From Lysinibacillus sp. 2017 (GTDB taxonomy: Bacteria > Bacillota > Bacilli > Bacillales_A > Planococcaceae): a stretch of DNA of 64,000 bases. The position numbers and the translations under genes were made by a program. This document shows positions 55,261 through 64,000 of this stretch, piece after piece (the first letter of the stretch is position 1; each line of letters opens with the position of its first letter). Below the pieces are notes generated by a model. That model ran no database searches. It worked only from the letters and a program-made list of their open reading frames with translations, and was not told where the DNA came from. The stretch covers positions 2,714,001 to 2,778,000 of the forward strand of contig NZ_CP029002.1 of assembly GCF_003073375.1 (NCBI RefSeq), in the 5' to 3' direction.

Positions 55261-56430
55261 TTATTTATAGGAAGATATCGGAACGTATCCAGCCTGTTCT
55301 ACTAATGCCTGCCCTTCATCAGATAATACCCAATCGATTAAAGCTCGAACATTTCCTTCTGGCTCCCCACTCGTTACGATATAAAATTCCGAAGTAATCG
55401 GGTACGTATTTGCGCGTATTGTTTCTTTTGTTGGTTCAACTCCATCAATCGCTAATAATTTGATTTCCTTATTGCGCACCATTTCATTTGAGTAATAGCG
55501 AAATGTATACCCTATGGCATTCTTATAATTTTTGTATTGAGAAACTTCATTAATGATGCCACCCATTCCCGTAGCGACATCTTCTGATGGGGCTTCCATA
55601 ATGGGTGTGTCTCCCATTAATCGTTGTAAAGCTGTTTGTGAGCCGCTATCTTGCGGTCTTTGAAATGCTCGAATCGAATCGTTTTTTCCGCCTACTTCAG
55701 ACCAGTTCGTAATATTTCCTGAGTAGATTTCTTTTATTTGTTGCAATGTTAAATTATCAATTTCATTTTTATTATTCACAAAAAATACGAAGGCCTCTTT
55801 TCCAATCGGTGTTCGTTTTAACTCAATTCCGTTTGCTTCTGCACGAGCTAACTGCTGATCAGATGGTCCTGCAACGAAAATCATATCTACTTTTCCATTA
55901 ATTAAATTCGAATAGGCTTCATGTGTTTGATTGACCATAACAGCACTTGAATAAGGGTCATAATGATTTTCTGGATAGACCGCTTGCGCAATAGCTGAAT
56001 ATAACGGATATAACGCGGTAGCACCATCCATTTTTGGTAATGATTTTTCTAACTGTAGTGTTGCAGGAACAGGCAATTTTACAACTTGATTTTTCTCTAC
56101 AAATGGCATGTATTGATAAATATCAACTTCTGCATTGACCGTTGAAACTTGATTATCTATCCATTCATAAATTGGCTGAATCGAAGCTAGTAAAATGGCA
56201 AATAACGAGATGCCTGTGAAAATTTTTTTATTTTTCTTACTTAGAGACACCTTAAATATTAAGAACACTAAGAAAATATAAAGAACCGCCACAAGTACAA
56301 GAATTAGTGGAATATAATATGTTGATCCGCTTATTAACATAATAAATAGAACTGGCAGTACAAAAAAGCCGAATGCCATCAATAAAATAATTGCGCTAAA
56401 AATTTCACTAATATAAGATTTCCTTTCCAT
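55261..56430 (-). CDS. Membrane-anchored PstS-like phosphate-binding protein
   Basis: 389 residues. Three membrane helices at about 10-33, 37-60 and 71-88 are followed by an extracellular periplasmic-binding-protein fold of the PstS type (GATALYPLYSAIA near 136-148, IFVAGPSD, FQRPQDSGSQTALQRLMG near 262-279, ending G-Y-V-P-I-S). Ordinary PstS proteins are lipoproteins with a signal peptide; this one is tethered by a three-helix domain. No pstCAB transporter genes are adjacent, so it may sense or scavenge rather than feed a local ABC transporter. ATG behind AAGGAGGGG. Confidence 0.8.
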   Translation of the reverse strand: MERKSYISEIFSAIILLMAFGFFVLPVLFIMLISGSTYYIPLILVLVAVLYIFLVFLIFKVSLSKKNKKIFTGISLFAILLASIQPIYEWIDNQVSTVNAEVDIYQYMPFVEKNQVVKLPVPATLQLEKSLPKMDGATALYPLYSAIAQAVYPENHYDPYSSAVMVNQTHEAYSNLINGKVDMIFVAGPSDQQLARAEANGIELKRTPIGKEAFVFFVNNKNEIDNLTLQQIKEIYSGNITNWSEVGGKNDSIRAFQRPQDSGSQTALQRLMGDTPIMEAPSEDVATGMGGIINEVSQYKNYKNAIGYTFRYYSNEMVRNKEIKLLAIDGVEPTKETIRANTYPITSEFYIVTSGEPEGNVRALIDWVLSDEGQALVEQAGYVPISSYK

Positions 56431-56543
56431 ATAACCCCTCCTTAAATTGACAATTCAAGTTATATTGAAGAAATCCTCTTAGAGTGAACCCATTTTCTTT
56501 AAGTCCATTCATTCCCGCCATCATTTAGCCATAATTTTAGACA

Positions 56544-56576
56544 TAAAAAAACGTCCTAGAAGTCAATCTAGGACGT
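56544..56576 (-). terminator. Intrinsic terminator of tyrS
   Basis: Minus-strand stem ACGTCCTAGA/TCTAGGACGT followed by TTTTTT. Confidence 0.92.
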
Positions 56577-56594
56577 TACTTTCATCAAATTCAA

Positions 56595-57878
<1,284 letters not shown>

Positions 57879-57902
57879 TTACATGTTTTGTCCTGCATGT
57901 AG

Positions 57903-58150
57903 GGAAAATAAAAACGTCCCTACATGCAAATTGCATGCAGGGACGTCAAAGTTTCATTTAACGCGGTACCACCCGGCTTGAAGAAAAAAGTTTTTTCTTC
58001 CACTTTAAGCGCCTTTATCGCAGGCGAATCGTTTCAAACTCCAAGTACGTAATTCATGAATCACATTATGTCTAGCTTTCACCAACCGCTAGCTCTCTAT
58101 AACAGGGAATGTATTCATTACTGCAAACTCATCTATGCTTGAAAATTTAT
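57903..58150 (-). promoter_or_regulatory. tyrS leader: Tyr-specific T-box riboswitch before tyrS
   Basis: Minus-strand leader with Stem I (AGAGAGC...GGTTGGTGAAAGCT apical part and ATGAATACATT pairing AATGTGATTCAT), the T-box sequence GGTGGTACCGCG (57973-57962) and a terminator stem ACGTCCCTGCATGCA/TGCATGTAGGGACGT followed by TTTTTATTTT (57914-57946). Candidate specifier UAC triplets (Tyr) occur at 58047-58045 and 58051-58049 on the 3' side of Stem I. Uncharged tRNA-Tyr would allow read-through into tyrS. Confidence 0.93.
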
Positions 58151-58157
58151 ATTCTTA

Positions 58158-58185
58158 ATTCTAACCAATAAACGCTCGTTGTCAA
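58158..58185 (-). promoter_or_regulatory. Sigma-A promoter of tyrS
   Basis: Minus-strand -35 TTGACA (58185-58180), 16-bp spacer, -10 TAGAAT (58163-58158), directly before the T-box leader. Confidence 0.75.
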
Positions 58186-58212
58186 TAACTATGTTCGTCT
58201 AGTTAACAAATA

Positions 58213-58221
58213 TGCTATAAT
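58213..58221 (+). promoter_or_regulatory. Extended -10 promoter element of the penicillin-binding protein gene
   Basis: TGCTATAAT, an extended -10 (TGnTATAAT), with no good -35; 27 nt before the GTG start. Divergent from and close to the tyrS promoter. Confidence 0.55.
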
Positions 58222-58247
58222 AAACAAGATTTTAGGAGGTCGATGAT

Positions 58248-61103
58248 GTGAAAGAATGGCTTGAAAAATTGAATGAAAAAATCGAAATCCTTGCTTCTTC
58301 AAAGCAGATGCGCCACTTCCGAATCGCGGGCGGTGTATTTTGGAACTTATTCCTTTTAGCTATAATTTTTATTGTCACAGTCACAATATTTGTCGGCAGT
58401 GTCGGTGCGGGTTACTTCGCTTCATTAGTGAAAGACGAACCTTTACGATTAAAAGAAGAAATGCGCGAACAAATATTTAGCTATGAAGAAACAAGTGAAA
58501 TTTATTTTGCAAATGAGCTTTACATTGGAAAAATTCGTACAGATTTAGACCGCCGTGAAACATCACTAGCCAATATAGCACCCATGGTCATCAATGCTGT
58601 ACTTGCTACAGAAGATGAATATTTCCGTGAACACCCTGGTATTGTGCCAAAAGCAGTAATACGTGGGCTTTTACAAGACGTATCGAACTCTTCTACACAA
58701 ACAGGTGGTTCAACACTTACACAACAATTAATCAAAAATCAAATTTTAACAAATGAAGTGTCATACGAACGTAAAGCTAAGGAAATTTTACTTGCCTATC
58801 GTTTAGAACACTTTATGACAAAGGAAGAAATTTTAGAGGCTTATTTAAATATCATTCCTTATGGACGTAATTCATCTGGTCGAAACATTGCAGGTATCGA
58901 AACAGCTGCACAAGGAATTTTTGGTATAAAAGCATCTGAATTGAATTTACCACAGGCAGCCTATATTGCAGGTATTCCTCAAGCACCTTTCAAATACACA
59001 CCTTTCACAAATAAAGGTGAGAAAAAGAGTGCAGAAGGAATGAAGCCTGGTGTAGACCGAATGAAAACAGTATTATTCCGTATGAATGAAGTTGGCTATA
59101 TTACGAACCAGGAATATGAACAAGCAATTACTTATAATATTACCCAAGATTTTAAAGACTATGAAGAACGTCCAGAAGATAAATACCCTTGGTTAACAGC
59201 TGAGCTTGAAACACGTGCAAAAGAAATTTTTGCGCAAACGCTCGCTGAAAAAGATGGCATTGATCCTGCACGTTTAAAAGAAGAATCCAATTTAAATGAA
59301 AAGTATACAATTTTAGCAGATCGTACAATTCGTTCAGGTGGCTATCGTATTTATTCGACAATTGATAAAGATATGTATGATGCGATGCAACAAGTAACAG
59401 ACGAATTCACATTGTACGGACAAACATATAAGAAAAAAGTTAAAGATCCTGAAACAGGTGAAGAAATAGAAGTGGACGTTCCTGTTCAAACAGGTAGCAT
59501 TGTCATTGATAACAAAACGGGAAGAATTTTAAGCTTTGTTGGTGGTCGTGATCATGCACTAGAGCAGTTAAATCACGCAACGCAAGCTTATCGTTCGAAT
59601 GGTTCTACAATGAAGCCATTACTTGCCTATGCACCAGCGCTTGAATACGGTGTTATCGGTGCAGGTAGCCCAGTAGTCGATGTCAAATTTGTACGTGAAT
59701 ATGACGACTATAAACCAGTAAACTACAATCCAGAACAAGAGCTTGGGATTATCCCTGCGCGTCAAGCGTTGGCCTCTTCTCAAAACTTGCCAGTATTACG
59801 CCTATACGATTCGATTTTAGATAAACGCCCTGCTTCATATTTAGAAAAAATGGGCTTTTCAAAATTAACGAGTGGTGACTATGTTAACTTATCGACATCT
59901 ATCGGTGGATTAACTCATGGAGCTACCGTTGAAGAAAATACAAATGCCTATGCGACATTTGCCAATGGTGGTAAATTCGTAGATGCCTATATGATTGACA
60001 GAATTGAAGATTTAGATGGTAATATCATTTATCAACATGAAGTAGAACCAGTCGAAGTCTTTAGTGAAGAAACAGCCTATATGATGACAGATATGCTACG
60101 TGACGTCTTACAACAAGGCGGTACTGCAACACGTGCGCAAAGCTTATTAAAGTTCTCGTCCGACTTTGCCGCTAAAACTGGTACAACTCAGGACCATAAA
60201 GATGTTTGGCTAGTTGGTTACAATCCAACTATTTCAATGGGCGTATGGATAGGCTATGACCAGCCGAGAACATTATTTGCATTTAATAATAAGTATCAAC
60301 ATCCAAGTTATCGTGTTAATACGCTTTGGGCGAATTACATGAATGCTTTATATGATATTGATTCTGAATTTATCGGAACAAAAGAAAGCTTTAAGCAACC
60401 AGCAGGTGTAGTAACTAAAGAATTCTGTGGTATTTCTGGATTAGCACCTTCGTCATCTTGCGCAAATGCTGGCTTAATTACTTCAGATTTATTCAATAAA
60501 AATAACTTACCAACACAGCCAGATGATAGTTTTGTTTCATCTACAACGGTTATTATAAATGGTGGATCCTATGCAGCCTTACCAACAACACCAACAGAAT
60601 TTGTTGAAATGAAAGGCTACGGGTTAAACCAAACATTTATCGATCGTATGCTTGGCAAGCTAGGTGGCGATGCATCCAAACTATTATCATTCAGCTCAGG
60701 TAATGGTGTTTCAACAGGGGCACAGTTCTCTGCTGATAGCGTTGCACCGACTTCTGTATTTGCAACATTATCAAACGGTACATTATCGTGGTCTGCATCT
60801 GCTTCAAATGATGTCGTCGGCTATCGTGTCTATAATATTTCAAATGGTTCACATACATTCGTTGCATCCAAGAGATCCTACGAAGGCTTACAGATTAATG
60901 TATCATCCGGTACACGTTATGTCGTTGTAGCAGTCGATATTACAGGATTAGAATCTGCTTATTCAAATGAAGTAGGTGAAATCATAGAAATTCCACCGCC
61001 AATTGAAGAACCGATTGATCCTGTTGAAACAGATATTCCAGATGAACCAGATGATTCGATTGAAGACCTTGATCTTGATTTATCGGATTTAACAGGTGAA
61101 TAA
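58248..61103 (+). CDS. Class A penicillin-binding protein with C-terminal fibronectin-like domain
   Basis: Bifunctional murein synthase of 951 residues. Short cytoplasmic start and membrane anchor at about 31-57. GT51 glycosyltransferase with catalytic Glu122 in ATEDEYF and TGGSTLTQQLIKN. Transpeptidase with Ser453-T-M-K, S511-Q-N and Lys643-T-G. A Pro-rich link then leads to a fibronectin type III-like domain (about 825-910) and a very acidic tail. GTG start with AGGAGG 8 nt upstream; nearby ATGs are out of frame. Related to PBP1-type enzymes; the exact paralogue is not assigned. Confidence 0.93.
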   Translation: MKEWLEKLNEKIEILASSKQMRHFRIAGGVFWNLFLLAIIFIVTVTIFVGSVGAGYFASLVKDEPLRLKEEMREQIFSYEETSEIYFANELYIGKIRTDLDRRETSLANIAPMVINAVLATEDEYFREHPGIVPKAVIRGLLQDVSNSSTQTGGSTLTQQLIKNQILTNEVSYERKAKEILLAYRLEHFMTKEEILEAYLNIIPYGRNSSGRNIAGIETAAQGIFGIKASELNLPQAAYIAGIPQAPFKYTPFTNKGEKKSAEGMKPGVDRMKTVLFRMNEVGYITNQEYEQAITYNITQDFKDYEERPEDKYPWLTAELETRAKEIFAQTLAEKDGIDPARLKEESNLNEKYTILADRTIRSGGYRIYSTIDKDMYDAMQQVTDEFTLYGQTYKKKVKDPETGEEIEVDVPVQTGSIVIDNKTGRILSFVGGRDHALEQLNHATQAYRSNGSTMKPLLAYAPALEYGVIGAGSPVVDVKFVREYDDYKPVNYNPEQELGIIPARQALASSQNLPVLRLYDSILDKRPASYLEKMGFSKLTSGDYVNLSTSIGGLTHGATVEENTNAYATFANGGKFVDAYMIDRIEDLDGNIIYQHEVEPVEVFSEETAYMMTDMLRDVLQQGGTATRAQSLLKFSSDFAAKTGTTQDHKDVWLVGYNPTISMGVWIGYDQPRTLFAFNNKYQHPSYRVNTLWANYMNALYDIDSEFIGTKESFKQPAGVVTKEFCGISGLAPSSSCANAGLITSDLFNKNNLPTQPDDSFVSSTTVIINGGSYAALPTTPTEFVEMKGYGLNQTFIDRMLGKLGGDASKLLSFSSGNGVSTGAQFSADSVAPTSVFATLSNGTLSWSASASNDVVGYRVYNISNGSHTFVASKRSYEGLQINVSSGTRYVVVAVDITGLESAYSNEVGEIIEIPPPIEEPIDPVETDIPDEPDDSIEDLDLDLSDLTGE

Positions 61104-61151
61104 AAAAGTGTGATTCCCTAATCCAAACATTAGGAGAATCACACTTTTTTT
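61102..61151. terminator. Bidirectional terminator between the penicillin-binding protein gene and argD
   Basis: Stem AAAAAGTGTGATTC/GAATCACACTTTTT, with inner CCTAAT/ATTAGG pairing, and T runs both ways. It overlaps the argD stop. Confidence 0.93.
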
Positions 61152-62286
61152 ATTTAAGAATAACTGATTTCAAAACAGCTACTGCTTCATCAATTTCTTT
61201 TTCAGACACCGTTAAAGGTGGTAATAAACGAATAACTTTCGGGCCTGCTGCGACGGTTAATAAACCCGCCTCATCAAGCTCCGTTACATAAGGAGCTACA
61301 TCTATCCCACCGAGACCTAGGCCAAGCATTAGACCTTTTCCTTGAATTGTATAGATATCATCAGGAAATGCTTCTTTTAACTTTCCAATGAAGTATGTAG
61401 ATTTTTGTTTCACATTATTTAAAAAAGATTCATCAAATACTTGATCAATAACTGTTTGCGCGACAGCAACGGCTAACGGGTTTCCTCCAAATGTTGTGCC
61501 ATGCGTACCCGCATTAAATGTATCAAACAGCTCTTCTGTCCCGAGTATGCCACCAATAGGGAAGCCGCCACCAAGCCCTTTTGCCATCGATACGATATTT
61601 GGTTGAATTGCGGTTTGTTCAAAGGCAAAGCGTGTACCTGTTCGACCAATACCCGTTTGCACTTCATCGACAATAATTAAAACGTCTGTGGCTTGCTGGA
61701 TTTCATGAATGGCCTTGGCAAATCCCTCTGAAACCGAATTGACGCCACCTTCCCCTTGAATCATTTCTAGCATAATCGCTGCCGTTTTATCGTCTACCGC
61801 TGCTTTTAATGCTTCAACATCATTAAAGGGTAATGTAACGAACTCACTCACTAATGGGCCAAAACCTTTTCGGACTTTATCTTGACCTGTTGCACTCATC
61901 GCACCAAATGTACGACCGTGGAAGCTTTGTTCAAATACAATAATTTTATGCTTGCCTGTATGCTTGCGTGCTAATTTTATGGCCGCTTCATTTGCTTCAG
62001 CACCACTGTTACAAAAAAACGCATACGATAACGGTAAATCCCTTACTAATGATGCCGCTAATTGTTCTTGACCCGGACTTTCGAATAAGTTACTAATATG
62101 CCAAAGCTTTTCACTTTGTTTTTGAATGGCTTCAACAATAGAAGGATGCGCATGACCTAAACTACAGACGGCAATTCCACTCGTAAAATCTAAATAACGC
62201 TTTCCTGTTGTATCAAAAACTTCTGTGCCTTTCCCTTCGACAATGGCGAAAGGTCTTCTTGCGTAATTTTGAAATAATGCACTCAT
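61150..62286 (-). CDS. argD: Acetylornithine aminotransferase
   Basis: PLP enzyme converting N-acetylglutamate semialdehyde to N-acetylornithine in arginine synthesis. 378 residues. CNSGAEANEAAIKLAR near 92-107, DEVQTGIGRTG with the cofactor Asp, and PLP Lys in SMAKGLGGGFPIGG near 235. Start ATG overlaps the argB stop by 4 nt. Last gene of argJ-argB-argD. Confidence 0.95.
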   Translation of the reverse strand: MSALFQNYARRPFAIVEGKGTEVFDTTGKRYLDFTSGIAVCSLGHAHPSIVEAIQKQSEKLWHISNLFESPGQEQLAASLVRDLPLSYAFFCNSGAEANEAAIKLARKHTGKHKIIVFEQSFHGRTFGAMSATGQDKVRKGFGPLVSEFVTLPFNDVEALKAAVDDKTAAIMLEMIQGEGGVNSVSEGFAKAIHEIQQATDVLIIVDEVQTGIGRTGTRFAFEQTAIQPNIVSMAKGLGGGFPIGGILGTEELFDTFNAGTHGTTFGGNPLAVAVAQTVIDQVFDESFLNNVKQKSTYFIGKLKEAFPDDIYTIQGKGLMLGLGLGGIDVAPYVTELDEAGLLTVAAGPKVIRLLPPLTVSEKEIDEAVAVLKSVILK

Positions 62287-63059
62287 TTGACAAGCTCCTC
62301 ACTTAGTATAGTTGTACCTGTTAATGTCTCATTGACAATTTGTACGGATGGAATACCCGCTTTCAAGCAATTTAATGCACCTTGCACTTTTGGAATCATA
62401 CCTCCATAAATATGCTCTTCATGAATCCATTGTTCTATTTGAGCCCGTGTCACTTCCGTTTGATACGCGTCATTTATGCGAATACCTTCAACATCTGTCA
62501 CTAATAATAAGCAGTCTGCACCAACCGCTAATGCAATTTCACTTGCAACGGTATCACCATTAATATTAAGTGCTTGTCCGTCATTTGTCGCCCCTATACA
62601 GGCAACTACTGGAACAATTTTTTCTGTCAATAAGGTATCGATTAGCGCTGTATTGACATGTGTTACTTGGCCCACATAACCATATGTCGATTGATCGAGA
62701 AATGTACTTTTTAATAATTGTCCATCGAAGCCATTTAAACCAATTGCCAAAATGCCAGCTTCGTTTAACTCATAAACGAGTGCAGGATTTACTTTGCCAA
62801 TTAGTGTCGATTGTACAAGCTCAATCATTTCTTCACTTGTTACACGCAATCCATTTACTGTATGTGACTGGATACCTGCTGATGCTAATGCACGATTAAT
62901 AGCCGGACCGCCACCATGAGTAATAATTAGTTGAATCCCCTGTGCTTGAAGTGCTTTGAAATTACGAAAGAAGGCCTCATTTAGACCTTCTAATGTACTA
63001 CCTCCAAGCTTGATGACCATTTTACGAGCGGTAGGATGCGTTGATTTGAACGTAGTCAT
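62283..63059 (-). CDS. argB: Acetylglutamate kinase
   Basis: Phosphorylates N-acetylglutamate. 258 residues from the ATG at 63059; amino-acid kinase fold with KLGGSTLEGL near 16-25, IITHGGGPAINR near 44-55 and GGMIPKVQGAL near the C-terminus. This start lies 38 nt inside the end of argJ behind GGTGTGA. A second ATG at 63020, 1 nt after the argJ stop, gives 245 residues beginning just before the kinase motif and is a real alternative, though it lacks a Shine-Dalgarno. Confidence 0.93.
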   Translation of the reverse strand: MTTFKSTHPTARKMVIKLGGSTLEGLNEAFFRNFKALQAQGIQLIITHGGGPAINRALASAGIQSHTVNGLRVTSEEMIELVQSTLIGKVNPALVYELNEAGILAIGLNGFDGQLLKSTFLDQSTYGYVGQVTHVNTALIDTLLTEKIVPVVACIGATNDGQALNINGDTVASEIALAVGADCLLLVTDVEGIRINDAYQTEVTRAQIEQWIHEEHIYGGMIPKVQGALNCLKAGIPSVQIVNETLTGTTILSEELVK

Positions 63060-64000
63060 AAGTTAAATCACACCCCCATGCAAAGCCATGCCCTTCACCC
63101 ACTTCAAGCGACACATATATTTTCACTTCATGTTGTTTTAATATCTCAATTAACGCTTCTTCTGAAAATTTAATGGGCTCGCCGTTTTCTACCATCGTAG
63201 CACCACCAATTTTTATCGTGATTTTTTCTGGATCAATTGTTGCACCGGAATAACCTACTGCAGCAATAATACGCCCCCAGTTCGCATCACAGCCAAATAC
63301 TGCAGTTTTTACTAATGGTGAACCTACTACTGATTTTGCAATTTTACGTGCTTCTTCATCTGAAATGGCACCGTCGACTTCCACTTCGATTAATTTCGTA
63401 GCCCCTTCTCCGTCACGTGCAATGGATTTTGCTAAATCTTCTGCGACTAGGCGTAATGCTGTGTAGAAATTTTCCCATTCTGGATGTGTTGGAGATAAAA
63501 GATTATTCCCTGCTAAACCATTAGCCATCACGACAACAGTATCATTCGTTGATGTATCCCCGTCGACTGTAATCGAGTTAAATGTACAGTCGGTTACATG
63601 AGATAATGCTTTTTGTAACTCCTCTGAATCAATATTAGCATCAGTCGTAATAAAGCCAAGCATTGTTGCCATATTTGGTTCAATCATCCCTGAGCCCTTT
63701 GCTGTTCCTGATACTAATACTTCCTTTCCATCAATGATTGTCGCATATGTTGTGTTTTTCATAACAGTATCTGTCGTCATAATTGCTTGTGCAAAATCAA
63801 TACCGTTTTCAAGTTTTGAATCTGGGTTTAGAAGATCTATGCCTTTTTTCACAGGCTCCATCTTCATAATTTCACCGATAACACCCGTTGAAGCTACGCC
63901 AACAAGTGTCTCATCAATGCCTAGTTTTTGTGCGGCTAACTTTTGCATTTCATATGCATCTGCCAAACCTTGTTTCCCAGTACATGCGTTAGCATTGCCT
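63022..64000 (-). CDS. argJ: Ornithine acetyltransferase ArgJ (5' end beyond window)
   Basis: Transfers the acetyl group from N-acetylornithine to glutamate, recycling it (and in some species also making N-acetylglutamate from acetyl-CoA). Self-cleaves at a Thr: the motif KGSGMIEPNMATMLGF is visible, so the nucleophile is present. The frame runs to the right edge through G-N-A-N-A-C-T-G-K-Q-G, the known conserved N-terminal region, so roughly the first 75-80 residues are missing. The stop lies inside argB. argC is expected beyond the edge. Confidence 0.95.
   Translation of the reverse strand, partial: GNANACTGKQGLADAYEMQKLAAQKLGIDETLVGVASTGVIGEIMKMEPVKKGIDLLNPDSKLENGIDFAQAIMTTDTVMKNTTYATIIDGKEVLVSGTAKGSGMIEPNMATMLGFITTDANIDSEELQKALSHVTDCTFNSITVDGDTSTNDTVVVMANGLAGNNLLSPTHPEWENFYTALRLVAEDLAKSIARDGEGATKLIEVEVDGAISDEEARKIAKSVVGSPLVKTAVFGCDANWGRIIAAVGYSGATIDPEKITIKIGGATMVENGEPIKFSEEALIEILKQHEVKIYVSLEVGEGHGFAWGCDLTYDYVQINASYRS

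Overview
The window is a continuous stretch of chromosome from a low-GC, spore-forming member of the Bacillales. Gene order closely follows the polA - citZ - accDA - dnaE - ald - sppA - thiI - ezrA - rpsD - tyrS stretch of the Bacillus subtilis chromosome. An alpha/beta-type small acid-soluble spore protein, a T-box before tyrS, DnaI/DnaB-type helicase loading and EzrA all fit that group. Low GC, the gene content and the inserted genes point to the Lysinibacillus/Solibacillus side (Planococcaceae/Caryophanaceae); that placement is inference. No rRNA, tRNA, CRISPR array, prophage or intact insertion sequence was seen. Most genes lie on the minus strand and therefore read from high to low coordinates.

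Layout. 1-4.4 kb: replication initiation (dnaI fragment, dnaB, nrdR), gluconeogenic gapB, coaE. 4.4-8 kb: mutM and polA. 8.1-14 kb: a block absent between polA and phoR in B. subtilis: a chemoreceptor, an ATP-grasp enzyme of unknown substrate, a small membrane protein and hflKC. 14.2-20.3 kb: phoPR, mdh, icd, citZ. 20.6-27.4 kb: YtvI-type permease, fxsA, pyk, pfkA, accA, accD and a GntR regulator with a clear palindromic operator on its own promoter. 27.4-33.7 kb: a structured, repeat-like non-coding element, dnaE, nrnA, ytpI and a CBS/hotdog regulator. 33.8-40.3 kb: ytkL-type hydrolase, M24 peptidase, a secreted orphan, ald, a universal stress protein, a YtxK methyltransferase, tpx. 40.4-48.5 kb: RDD protein, sppA, an acyl-CoA synthetase, the spore protein, thiI-nifZ, ezrA. 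48.6-54.5 kb: hisJ, free-methionine sulfoxide reductase, a GAF-GGDEF cyclase, rpsD with its leader, a C4-dicarboxylate carrier with a cre site. 54.5-64 kb: a Yip1-like protein, a membrane-anchored PstS-like protein, tyrS with T-box, a class A penicillin-binding protein, and argD-argB-argJ (argJ cut by the right edge).

How the genes work together. Central carbon flow dominates the middle: glycolysis (pfkA, pyk), gluconeogenesis (gapB), entry to and turning of the TCA cycle (citZ, icd, mdh), dicarboxylate uptake and malonyl-CoA synthesis (accDA). DNA replication and repair appear three times (dnaI/dnaB, polA/mutM, dnaE/nrnA). Convergent and operon-end genes are separated by recognisable intrinsic terminators, so the operon limits below are fairly firm.

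The window is mostly ordinary housekeeping DNA and I do not see a clear new multi-gene system. The points most worth checking are the TGGTCTGACCA operator and the metal-site-less GntR regulator next to accDA, the structured element after dnaE, the ATP-grasp/chemoreceptor pair, the HflC protein carrying an HflK-like N-terminal extension, a dnaI reading frame without a normal start codon, DnaE with a ruined PHP site and no C-terminal tail, and an orphan membrane-tethered PstS domain.
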